Source: 2-02-FULL-55-14 sp964581115
Lineage (GTDB): Bacteria; Bacteroidota; Ignavibacteria; UBA10030
Assembly: GCA_964581115.1 (NCBI GenBank)
Contig: CAZOMY010000001.1
Location: forward strand, 1-64,000
DNA length: 64,000 bases
Direction: 5' to 3'
Part shown: positions 17,708-25,108 of the stretch, in pieces
Position numbering within the stretch: position 1 is the first letter of the stretch
Layout of the letters: each line of letters starts with the position of its first letter
Made by a program: the position numbers and the translations under genes
The notes under the pieces: model-generated
What the model was told of the DNA's origin: nothing
Seen by the model: only the letters and a program-made list of their open reading frames with translations
The model's database searches: none

Positions 17708-17769
17708 ACAATGTTGTGTGGTCGCGGCCCTCCTCTCCATTTCTCTCCACCTCATCTCAGTCGACTGAA

Positions 17770-19992
17770 GTGTCGTTTCTGAAGGACCTGAATCCCGCCC
17801 AGCAGGACGCCGTTCGGGCGGTGAACGGGCCGGTGATGATCATTGCCGGCGCCGGCAGCGGCAAGACCCGCGTGCTGACCTATCGGATCGCGCATCTCCT
17901 GGCTTCGGGCGTACCCCCGTCGTCCGTGCTCGCGCTGACCTTTACGAACAAGGCGGCGGGCGAGATGAAGACTCGCATTCAGCGGCTCGTCGGCGACAAG
18001 GCGGCGGACCTCTGGATGGGGACCTTCCATTCGGTCTTTGCACGCATTCTGAGGCGCGAGAGCCAGATGATCGGCTACACCAACTCGTATACGATCTACG
18101 ACACGGACGATTCGTTGGCCGCGGTCAAGGCGGCCATGGAACGGCTGAAGCTTTCCACCCAGCAGTTCAACCCGTCGGGGATCCGGTCGCGCATCTCCTA
18201 CGCCAAGAATCAGATGCTGACGCCTGCTCAGGCTGAAGAACGCAGCGCTTCCATTCTGGACGAACACGCCTCCCGGGTGTATGCTGAGTACGACAAGGCC
18301 CTTCGCCGCTGCAATGCGATGGATTTCGATGACCTGCTTCTGAAGCCCATCGAACTGTTCGAGCGGTTCCCGAAGGTGTTGGAAAAATACCAGCACCGCT
18401 TCTCGTTCGTCCATGTCGATGAGTTCCAGGACACCAACCGGGCCCAGTACCGGGTGATGCGTCTCCTCGGTGAACGGAACCGCAACGTGTGCGTCGTCGG
18501 CGATGATGCGCAGAGCATCTATTCGTTTCGCGGCGCCGAGATCCGGAACATTCTCGATTTCTCGAAGGACTACCCCGACTGCCAGACCTTCCGGCTTGAG
18601 CAGAACTACCGCTCGACGAAGAGCATCATCGGCGTAGCCGACCAGCTCATCCGGCAGAATACGAACCGACTCAAGAAGCACCTTTGGACCGACAATCCCG
18701 TCGGTGAGCCGGTGACCGTCGTGCAGTGCGCCGACGATCAAGACGAGGCGCTCCGGGTCGTGCATCTCGTGCAGGAGGAGGTGGGACGCCGCAAAGGGGA
18801 CCTTCGCGACATCGCCGTGCTGTACCGGACGAACGCCCAATCGCGCGCCATCGAAGATGCCCTCAGGCGCACCGGTATACCGTACGTCATTGTCGGCGGG
18901 ATCCGATTCTATGAACGTAAGGAGATCAAGGACGTCCTCGGATATCTTCGCATCCTGGTCAATCCGCTGGACGATGCGAGTCTGCTCCGTATCATCAACA
19001 CGCCGGTTCGAGGCATCGGCGACACGACAGTCGATCGGTTGCGGGCTTTTGCGTCGGTCCGGTCCATTTCGCTTCACGAAGCCCTCGGCCGCGCCGGCGA
19101 GATCGAAGAGCTCAACGAACGAGCCCGGCTGAACCTTCGGCAGTTCCGTGCATTGCTCGACAAGTACCGGCAGTTACGCGAGACCCTATCGCTCAGCGAA
19201 TGGCCGCGGGCGCTGGTCGACGAACTTGGCTTCCTGACCGGGTTTAAAGAGGAACGAACGCCCGATTCGATGGCGAGGTGGGAGAACGTTCAGGAGCTCC
19301 TCTCGGCGATCACCGAGTTCTCCCAACAGGGGAGCGCGGCCACACTCGAAGCGTTCCTGGAGGAAGTGTCTCTCGTGTCGGACATCGATCGATGGGAGGG
19401 GACCGCCAATGCCGTCACGCTCATGACCCTCCACGCGTCGAAGGGACTCGAGTTTCCCGTCGTTTGTGTGACGGGCCTTGAGGAGGGACTGCTGCCGTTC
19501 ACGTCGGCGGGCTTCAACGACGTCGATGTGGAGGAGGAACGGCGTCTGTTGTACGTCGGCATGACGCGCGCCGAGAGGCGTCTGTATTTGATGCACGCTC
19601 AGATGCGATATCGGTTCGGCGAAGCGTCGATTCAAACGCCTTCTCGTTTCCTGGCGGAGCTGGGGAGCGAGCACGTCCAGCACGTGGGGCTGCGCGTACC
19701 GCAGACGCCTACGCTTGTCCCGACGATGCGCCGAATGTCTGCGCCCGTCCGTCGGCCCAGCGAGCCCTCCTCCGACCACCATCTGGCGGGCGACCGGATG
19801 CCCGACTACGAAGCGGAGTCGCAGGAGGCGCTTGTTTTGAAAAAAGGGATGATGGTCCGTCACGAGGTGTTCGGTCGCGGAAAGGTGGTCGACCTGAGCG
19901 GGTCAGGGGAGAACCGGAAGGCGGTCGTGGATTTCGATAAGGCGGGGCTGAAGAGCCTCATCCTCAAATTCGCGCGGCTTCAAAAGGGGTGA
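17770..19992 (+). CDS. pcrA: ATP-dependent DNA helicase PcrA/UvrD
   Basis: Superfamily 1A 3'-5' helicase for repair and replication restart. 740 residues from the GTG start, matching PcrA (about 720-750). Motifs in order: Q-motif LNPAQQDAV (7-15), Walker A AGAGSGKT (26-33), Ia LTFTNKAAGEM, Walker B/DEAQ variant VDEFQDTNRAQY, III GDDAQSIYSFRGA, IV RLEQNYRST, V TLMTLHASKGLEFPVV, VI VGMTRAERRLYL. The C-terminus ends in the tudor-like PcrA tail (KGMMVRHEVFGRGKVVDLSGSG), which in relatives binds RNA polymerase. It converges with the minus-strand gene at 20086. Confidence 0.96.
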   Translation: MSFLKDLNPAQQDAVRAVNGPVMIIAGAGSGKTRVLTYRIAHLLASGVPPSSVLALTFTNKAAGEMKTRIQRLVGDKAADLWMGTFHSVFARILRRESQMIGYTNSYTIYDTDDSLAAVKAAMERLKLSTQQFNPSGIRSRISYAKNQMLTPAQAEERSASILDEHASRVYAEYDKALRRCNAMDFDDLLLKPIELFERFPKVLEKYQHRFSFVHVDEFQDTNRAQYRVMRLLGERNRNVCVVGDDAQSIYSFRGAEIRNILDFSKDYPDCQTFRLEQNYRSTKSIIGVADQLIRQNTNRLKKHLWTDNPVGEPVTVVQCADDQDEALRVVHLVQEEVGRRKGDLRDIAVLYRTNAQSRAIEDALRRTGIPYVIVGGIRFYERKEIKDVLGYLRILVNPLDDASLLRIINTPVRGIGDTTVDRLRAFASVRSISLHEALGRAGEIEELNERARLNLRQFRALLDKYRQLRETLSLSEWPRALVDELGFLTGFKEERTPDSMARWENVQELLSAITEFSQQGSAATLEAFLEEVSLVSDIDRWEGTANAVTLMTLHASKGLEFPVVCVTGLEEGLLPFTSAGFNDVDVEEERRLLYVGMTRAERRLYLMHAQMRYRFGEASIQTPSRFLAELGSEHVQHVGLRVPQTPTLVPTMRRMSAPVRRPSEPSSDHHLAGDRMPDYEAESQEALVLKKGMMVRHEVFGRGKVVDLSGSGENRKAVVDFDKAGLKSLILKFARLQKG

Positions 19993-20085
19993 GCCGATCG
20001 CAGACTTCGCCGAGCATGGTAATCGTCCCATGGTCCGGGTCGTTGCTCTGGGGACTTCTGCGACAAACGGTTTTTGAGCAAACTG

Positions 20086-20529
20086 CTATGTCGCCACCCG
20101 GCTCGAGGCCACCACGATCACGCGATTCCAGTACTCGCGGTGGATGTAATGCGTGATGAGCGCCTGGAAGTGAGGGACCTTCGTTGAGGGAAGAATGACG
20201 TAGAGAACAGAAGGTGCGCCGCTTGCCGCATGCTTCTGGTCAAGATAGACGTTCCACTGCGTGAGCGCGTGGTTCGTTTCGAGGTCGCCATTGCCCGTCT
20301 TTGCTTCACCGATGATGTACCGCTTACGCGCCGCGTCGTAGGCGTACACGTCCGGCGCCTTGTCCTCCTGATCGCCGTAACCATCGTTGCTCAACTCAAA
20401 CGGTGCCGCATATCCCTTCACCCCGTCCGCGGCACTGACCACGAACCCTTCACGCGTCAGAATTCCCACCAGCTCCTCGATCAACGCTGCATGCGTCCGT
20501 TGATCGGCATCGCTCCGCTTGGTCGGCAT
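20086..20529 (-). CDS. PD-(D/E)XK-like protein of unknown function
   Basis: 147 residues. The core APDVYAYD, a short turn, then YIIGEAKTG gives the D-(x)n-E-x-K active-site pattern of PD-(D/E)XK phosphodiesterases, here Asp then Glu-Ala-Lys on adjacent strands. An N-terminal helix (THAALIEELVGILTREGF) carries a conserved glutamate in the right place. No DNA-binding or methylase partner is next to it, so it is not an ordinary restriction enzyme; it could be a cryptic nuclease or a degraded defence or repair factor. The start ATG at 20529 lies 15 bases after bshA, so the two are likely co-transcribed. Nuclease activity is an inference from the motif. Confidence 0.7.
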   Translation of the reverse strand: MPTKRSDADQRTHAALIEELVGILTREGFVVSAADGVKGYAAPFELSNDGYGDQEDKAPDVYAYDAARKRYIIGEAKTGNGDLETNHALTQWNVYLDQKHAASGAPSVLYVILPSTKVPHFQALITHYIHREYWNRVIVVASSRVAT

Positions 20530-20543
20530 GATGATCGAACGCC

Positions 20544-21662
20544 TCAGGAGGCGAGCACGCGCTCGTAGTATCGTTCGTAGTGAGCCACGATCTTGCCGCT
20601 GTCGAATTCCGCGGCCCGTGCGCGCGCCGCCTCGGAGAACATTTGATGCTTGGCGGTGTTCGACAGCAGGTCGATCGCGTATTTCGACATCCGCTCGATG
20701 TCGCCGATCTCGGCAATGTAGCCGGTCTGGCCGTGCACCTGAAGCTCCGGCAGTCCGCCGACGCTCGAACTGATGACGGGAACTCCGCAGGCCATGGCCT
20801 CGAGGGCCGACAGACCGAAGCTCTCGGACTGGCTCGGCATCAGGAAGAGATCGCCCGAGGAGAGCAGTTCGACCAGCTCGACCTGCTTGCCGAGGAACCG
20901 GACCGAATCCTGAAGTCCGAGCTCGCGGGTCAGGAGCTCGCATTGCGATCGGTCGGGACCGTCGCCGATCAACAGGAGGGTCGAGGGGATCCTCTTGCGG
21001 ACCTCACGGAAGGTCAGGATGACGTCCTGGACGCGCTTGACGGCCCGGAAATTCGACGTATGAAGAAGGATTCGGTCGCCGGGATGGCTGTAGCGTTGGC
21101 GAATGTGGTCGGCAGGGAGGCGGCGGTACACGCCGGTGTCAACGAAGTTCGGGATGACCTCGATCTCCTTTGAGATGCCGTAGTTCGTAAGGGTCTTCTC
21201 TCGAAGGAATCGCGATACGGCCGTGACGCCGTCGCTTTGCTCGATGGCGAACTTCACCACCGGTAAGAAGCTCGGCTCAAGCCCCACGAGCGTGATGTCG
21301 GTGCCGTGCAGGGTCGTGATGACTTTGGGCGTGGAAGACTGCAGGATCTGCTTCGCCATGTAGGCGCTGGCGGCGTGGGGGATGGCGTAGTGGCAATGCA
21401 GGATGTCCAGTCTTTCATACCGGGTCACTTCGACCATCTTGCTGGAGAGGGCCAACGTATACAGTGGAAAGTCGAACAACGGGTACGATGACATCTCGAC
21501 TTCGTGGTAGAACAGGTTTTCGAGAAAGCCACTCAGCCGCATCGGCATGGCGTACGAGATGAAATGTACCTGGTGGCCGCGACGGGCCAAGGCCTTGCCC
21601 AGTTCCGTGGCGACGACTCCACTGCCGCCGTAGGTCGGGTAACACGTGATACCGATACGCAT
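20544..21662 (-). CDS. bshA: N-acetyl-alpha-D-glucosaminyl L-malate synthase BshA
   Basis: A GT4/GT-B glycosyltransferase that joins UDP-GlcNAc to L-malate, the first step of bacillithiol synthesis. The 372-residue length and N-terminus MRIGITCYPTYGGSGVVATE, the region HCHYAIPHAASAYMAKQIL and the donor-site stretch SQSESFGLSALEAMACGVP are characteristic of BshA rather than of general GT4 enzymes. The other two bacillithiol genes, bshB and bshC, are not in the window. The ATG at 21662 has no ribosome-binding site, and a promoter lies so close that the mRNA is probably leaderless. A PD-(D/E)XK-like gene follows 14 bases downstream. Confidence 0.95.
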   Translation of the reverse strand: MRIGITCYPTYGGSGVVATELGKALARRGHQVHFISYAMPMRLSGFLENLFYHEVEMSSYPLFDFPLYTLALSSKMVEVTRYERLDILHCHYAIPHAASAYMAKQILQSSTPKVITTLHGTDITLVGLEPSFLPVVKFAIEQSDGVTAVSRFLREKTLTNYGISKEIEVIPNFVDTGVYRRLPADHIRQRYSHPGDRILLHTSNFRAVKRVQDVILTFREVRKRIPSTLLLIGDGPDRSQCELLTRELGLQDSVRFLGKQVELVELLSSGDLFLMPSQSESFGLSALEAMACGVPVISSSVGGLPELQVHGQTGYIAEIGDIERMSKYAIDLLSNTAKHQMFSEAARARAAEFDSGKIVAHYERYYERVLAS

Positions 21663-21668
21663 GATGTC

Positions 21669-21697
21669 AGTGTAGAGAGAAATGGCCGTGTATTCAA
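21669..21697 (-). promoter_or_regulatory. Promoter of bshA (leaderless)
   Basis: On the minus strand TTGAAT (21697-21692), 17 bases, TACACT (21674-21669). The A of the bshA ATG lies seven bases past the -10 box, which is where transcription should begin. Confidence 0.45.
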
Positions 21698-21805
21698 GGA
21701 AGCGCACCTGCGCAGACGCAGCTCGCCGCGAAATATTGCTTTGGACGAAGCGGCAGGAACTCTGCGACAAGATCCAGAGTTTAAAACTCATCGGCAGTCT
21801 TTGGC

Positions 21806-21842
21806 GGGTCCTGTCCCGTCCGTCCGATCCGGGTCCTGTCCC
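21806..21842 (+). promoter_or_regulatory. Direct repeat upstream of the suf promoter
   Basis: GGGTCCTGTCCC occurs at 21806-21817 and 21831-21842, offset by 25 bp and ending two bases before the -35 box. The position fits an activator or repressor binding site; the protein is unknown. Confidence 0.5.
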
Positions 21843-21844
21843 GG

Positions 21845-21873
21845 TTGCTTCATATCTTAAAAGTCTGTATCTT
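21845..21873 (+). promoter_or_regulatory. Promoter of the suf operon
   Basis: TTGCTT (21845-21850), 17 bases, TATCTT (21868-21873). Transcription would start near 21880, immediately before a leader hairpin. Confidence 0.6.
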
Positions 21874-21883
21874 TACTGATGTC

Positions 21884-21920
21884 AGACAGAGGTTGGTCCC
21901 GTCCCCTCTGTCTTTCTTTT
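21884..21920 (+). promoter_or_regulatory. Leader hairpin with U-rich tail ahead of the Rrf2 gene
   Basis: AGACAGAGG (21884-21892) pairs perfectly with CCTCTGTCT (21905-21913) around a 12-base loop, followed by TTCTTTT. It starts at the predicted mRNA 5' end, about 35 bases before the Rrf2 start codon. It could be an attenuator, an operator or an mRNA-stabilising structure. Confidence 0.55.
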
Positions 21921-21954
21921 GCACCAATCTCGGACTGCCGGAGTCGGATTTTCA

Positions 21955-22359
21955 ATGTTTCAGCTTTCGAAGAAGGTTGAATACGGCCTCATCGCGCTTC
22001 GCCACATGGCGATGCATCCGATGGGACAGGTATTCACAGCCAAGGAGTTGGCTGGAGAGTACGATGTGCCGTACGAGTTACTGGCGAAGGTCCTTCAGAA
22101 GCTAGCGCGGGCAGGCGTCGTCACGTCGACCCAGGGCGTTCGAGGCGGCTATGCCCTCGGACGCGATCCCAAGTCGATGACCGTGGCGTCGGTGATCCAG
22201 ATCATCGAGGATGAGAAGCCGATGATCGCTGAATGCTATGTCGAGGGACCGGACAGCTGCTCTATCTTCGATTCCTGTACGATCCGAAAGCCGCTCGGCA
22301 AGGTCCAGCGCGACCTCAACGTTCTTTTCGACAAGATGACCATTCATCAGATCATCTGA
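21955..22359 (+). CDS. Rrf2-family iron-sulfur-sensing transcriptional regulator
   Basis: 134 residues. The N-terminal winged helix (KKVEYGLIALRHMA, then ELAGEYDVPYELLAKVLQKLARAG and GVRGGYALGR) is the typical Rrf2 DNA-binding unit. Three cysteines, Cys94, Cys102 and Cys108, lie in the region where IscR-type members bind a [2Fe-2S] or [4Fe-4S] cluster; spacing is Cx7Cx5C rather than IscR Cx5Cx5C. Being first in the suf operon, it probably autoregulates the operon in response to cluster supply. The ATG at 21955 begins the family match; the upstream frame to 21919 overlaps the leader hairpin region. It could be called IscR- or SufR-like, but the exact subgroup is not certain. Confidence 0.92.
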   Translation: MFQLSKKVEYGLIALRHMAMHPMGQVFTAKELAGEYDVPYELLAKVLQKLARAGVVTSTQGVRGGYALGRDPKSMTVASVIQIIEDEKPMIAECYVEGPDSCSIFDSCTIRKPLGKVQRDLNVLFDKMTIHQII

Positions 22360-22361
22360 GA

Positions 22362-22727
22362 ATGCCCATGTCCACTCATGCACGATCGATCATTGCTCGC
22401 GACCGCGAGTTCCTGCAGTTTCTGCGGTCGCGTTTTCACCTGTATCATGCCTCCAACGTCTTCTTTCGGGATCTGCACTACGGCGTGATGACGTATCTCG
22501 AACAACAGAAGCTTGCGCAGAACTACGTTGTAGCCGAGGACATCACGCGCGAGGTGATCACACACTTTGAGCGCTCCGGCATCCTGAAGCCGCTCAACGA
22601 TCGCACGTGGGTTCTCATCCTGGAAGAGTTTCGGGCGGTTTCGAAGAAGCCTGCAACGGCGGCTCCCAAGCCGGCCCCGGCACCATCGACCACGAATCCA
22701 AACCCGGCTTCGTCGGCGTCCGTCTGA
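22362..22727 (+). CDS. Unknown suf-operon protein with Pro/Ala-rich tail
   Basis: 121 residues in two parts. Residues 1-88 are a compact helical-looking domain (REFLQFLRSRFHLYHASNVFF, YGVMTYLEQQ, DITREVITHFERSGILKPLN, then TWVLILEEF). The remainder is a low-complexity tail rich in Lys, Ala, Pro and Ser, likely disordered. I do not recognise the family; the helical part could be a winged-helix or adaptor domain. It sits two bases after the Rrf2 stop and 26 bases before sufB, so it is part of the iron-sulfur operon. A second ATG at 22368 is possible. No cysteine is present, so it is unlikely to hold a cluster itself. Confidence 0.75.
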   Translation: MPMSTHARSIIARDREFLQFLRSRFHLYHASNVFFRDLHYGVMTYLEQQKLAQNYVVAEDITREVITHFERSGILKPLNDRTWVLILEEFRAVSKKPATAAPKPAPAPSTTNPNPASSASV

Positions 22728-22753
22728 CGAGTGACTGACACATCATCGCCATC

Positions 22754-24202
22754 ATGAGCACCGAGACCAAACAGATCGAAGAGCTCGCCGACCGCGAGTA
22801 CAAGTGGGGCTTCGTCACCGACATCGAGAGCGAGTCGGCGCCGAAGGGACTGAGCGAGGACATCGTCCGGTTCATTTCGGCCAAGAAGCAGGAACCGGAG
22901 TGGCTGCTGGAATGGCGGTTGAAGGCGTTCCGGGCATGGCAAAAGATGAAGGAGCCGAAGTGGCACAACGTGCAGTATCCGGAGATCGATTTTCAGGACA
23001 TCATCTATTACTCCGCGCCGAAGCAGAAGGTGGCGCTGAACAGTCTGGATGAGCTCGACCCCGAGATCCGGCGGACCTACGAAAAGCTGGGCATTCCCTT
23101 GCGCGAGCAAGAGATGCTCGCGGGCGTTGCGGTGGACGCCGTCTTCGACAGCGTATCCGTCGCGACGACCTTCAAGGAGAAGCTCAAGGAGATGGGGGTC
23201 ATCTTTTGCTCGTTCTCCGAGGCCGTGCGGGAACACCCCGACCTTGTTCGGAAGTATCTCGGATCGGTCGTTCCGGCGAACGACAACTTTTATGCTGCCC
23301 TGAACTCGGCCGTCTTTTCAGACGGTTCGTTCTGTTACGTCCCCAAGGGAGTGCGGTGTCCGATGGAGCTGTCGACGTACTTCCGCATCAATGCCGCGAA
23401 CACCGGCCAGTTCGAACGGACGCTCATCGTGGCGGAGGAAGGCGCGTACGTCAGCTACCTCGAGGGTTGTACCGCACCGATGCGTGACGAGAACCAACTG
23501 CACGCAGCTGTCGTCGAGCTTGTGGCCGCGGGCGATCGCGCCAGCATCAAGTACTCGACGGTGCAGAACTGGTATCCTGGAGACAAGGAAGGAAGGGGGG
23601 GCATCTACAACTTCGTGACGAAGCGGGGCAAGTGTGCCGGCGTCGGCTCCAAGATCTCGTGGACGCAGGTCGAGACGGGGTCGGCGATCACGTGGAAGTA
23701 TCCGAGCGTCATCCTGCAGGGGGACGATTCCGTCGGCGAGTTCTATTCGGTGGCCGTCGTCAACAACCACCAGCAGGCCGATACCGGCACGAAGATGATC
23801 CATATCGGCAGGAATACGAAGAGCACGATCGTCTCCAAGGGCATCTCGGCGGGGAAAGGACAGAACTCCTACCGCGGGCTTGTCTCGATCAAGAAGGGGG
23901 CCGTCCATTCGCGCAATTTCTCGCAATGCGATTCGCTTCTGCTGGGCGATACGTGCGGCGCTCACACGTTCCCGTACATCGAAGTGAAGAACACCACGTC
24001 TCGCGTCGAGCATGAGGCGACCACCTCAAAGATCGGCGAGGACCAGATCTTCTACTGCAACCAACGCGGCCTTTCGCGCGAGGATGCGGTGAACATGATC
24101 GTGAACGGGTTCTGCCGAGAGGTGTTTCGCGAGCTGCCGATGGAGTTTGCCGTCGAGGCGCAGAAGCTTCTGGGCGTCAGCCTCGAAGGTAGTGTTGGAT
24201 AA
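22754..24202 (+). CDS. sufB: Fe-S cluster scaffold subunit SufB
   Basis: Core of the SufBC2D scaffold on which [Fe-S] clusters are built in the cytoplasm. 482 residues, normal for SufB (about 480-495). Signature regions are FCYVPKGVRCPMELSTYFRI, EGCTAPMRDENQLHAAVVEL, KYSTVQNWYPGDKEGRGGIYNF, and the long beta-helix ending NTTSRVEHEATTSKIGEDQ followed by the C-terminal helices. The conserved Cys in EGCTAP and the glutamate/histidine pair of the SufB-SufD interface are present. It is followed by a 134-base repeat-bearing spacer before sufC, the only long gap in the operon. Confidence 0.97.
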   Translation: MSTETKQIEELADREYKWGFVTDIESESAPKGLSEDIVRFISAKKQEPEWLLEWRLKAFRAWQKMKEPKWHNVQYPEIDFQDIIYYSAPKQKVALNSLDELDPEIRRTYEKLGIPLREQEMLAGVAVDAVFDSVSVATTFKEKLKEMGVIFCSFSEAVREHPDLVRKYLGSVVPANDNFYAALNSAVFSDGSFCYVPKGVRCPMELSTYFRINAANTGQFERTLIVAEEGAYVSYLEGCTAPMRDENQLHAAVVELVAAGDRASIKYSTVQNWYPGDKEGRGGIYNFVTKRGKCAGVGSKISWTQVETGSAITWKYPSVILQGDDSVGEFYSVAVVNNHQQADTGTKMIHIGRNTKSTIVSKGISAGKGQNSYRGLVSIKKGAVHSRNFSQCDSLLLGDTCGAHTFPYIEVKNTTSRVEHEATTSKIGEDQIFYCNQRGLSREDAVNMIVNGFCREVFRELPMEFAVEAQKLLGVSLEGSVG

Positions 24203-24210
24203 CTGGACCT

Positions 24211-24312
24211 TAGCCACAAAGAGCATGAAGAGCACAGAGAAGTGGGAGTTGTTCTTCCCAGCTACAACCGGTGGTCCTGTAAACCTTTGTGATCTCTCTG
24301 CTCTTTGTGGTA
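24211..24312 (+). repeat. Palindromic repeat element between sufB and sufC
   Basis: CCACAAAGAGC (24214-24224) and GCTCTTTGTGG (24300-24310) are perfect inverted repeats, extended outward by TTA/TAA. The left arm is built of 9-base units (CACAAAGAG, CATGAAGAG, CACAGAG-). It is AT-richer than the flanking genes and resembles dispersed intergenic repeats of the CACAAAGAG kind. In the mRNA it could form a long hairpin that sets sufB/sufC dosage. Confidence 0.7.
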
Positions 24313-24336
24313 ACGATTCATTCAAAGGAATAGATA

Positions 24337-25095
24337 ATGCTCGAGATCAAGAACCTTCACGCCAGCATCAATGGCAATGAGATCCTGCGCGGCGTCGACC
24401 TGATCGTGAACGCCGGTGAAGTGCACGCCATCATGGGCCCCAACGGGTCGGGGAAAAGCACCCTCGCTTCGATCCTGGCCGGGCGCGAGCTGTACAATGT
24501 GACGGAAGGGCAGGTCCTGTATCACGGAAAGGATCTGCTCGAGATGGACCCTGAAGAGCGGGCCCGGGAGGGGGTCTTTCTGGCCTTCCAGTATCCCGTC
24601 GAGATCCCGGGCGTCACAAACTCGTACTTCCTCAAGACCGCTCTGAATGCCATTCGGAAGCACAACGGCCAGGAGGAGCTCGACGCCGTCGACTTCCTAA
24701 AGCTCGTCCGACAGCGGATGAAGCTGGTCGAGATGGAAGAGAGCTTCTTGAACCGTCCTGTGAACGAAGGGTTCTCGGGCGGCGAAAAGAAGCGCAATGA
24801 GATCTTCCACATGGCCGTGCTCGAGCCGAAGCTCGCGATCCTCGACGAAACCGATTCGGGCCTTGACATCGATGCCTTGCGCGTCGTGGCTGACGGCGTC
24901 AACAAGCTGCGCCGCAAGGACAATGCCACTGTGGTCGTGACGCACTATCAGCGCCTGCTCAACTACATCGTTCCCGACTTCGTCCACGTGCTGGTGGACG
25001 GACGGATCGTCCGGTCGGGGGGCAAGGACCTCGCTCTTCACCTAGAGGAGAAGGGCTACGACTGGGTCCGCGAGGGTTCCGAGACGACGGCCTGA
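24337..25095 (+). CDS. sufC: Fe-S assembly ATPase SufC
   Basis: ABC-type ATPase of the SufBCD complex; it is soluble and not a transporter. 252 residues: Walker A GPNGSGKST near residues 34-42; Q-loop in LAFQYPVEIPGVT (the SufC-specific form); signature FSGGEKKRNEI, the hallmark of SufC; Walker B LAILDETDSGLD; H-loop VVTHYQRLL. The start has AAAGGAA nine bases upstream. sufD starts 13 bases after its stop. Confidence 0.97.
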   Translation: MLEIKNLHASINGNEILRGVDLIVNAGEVHAIMGPNGSGKSTLASILAGRELYNVTEGQVLYHGKDLLEMDPEERAREGVFLAFQYPVEIPGVTNSYFLKTALNAIRKHNGQEELDAVDFLKLVRQRMKLVEMEESFLNRPVNEGFSGGEKKRNEIFHMAVLEPKLAILDETDSGLDIDALRVVADGVNKLRRKDNATVVVTHYQRLLNYIVPDFVHVLVDGRIVRSGGKDLALHLEEKGYDWVREGSETTA

Positions 25096-25108
25096 GGACG
25101 CAACGACG

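Noticed and set aside
17698..17769. Upstream TTG start of the helicase gene
   Set aside because: It lies inside the predicted promoter, and the added residues have no similarity to PcrA. The GTG at 17770 is followed at once by the Q-motif region.
20086..21662. Restriction or defence island
   Set aside because: The PD-(D/E)XK-like protein stands alone beside bshA. No methyltransferase, helicase partner or toxin-antitoxin pair is close on the same strand.
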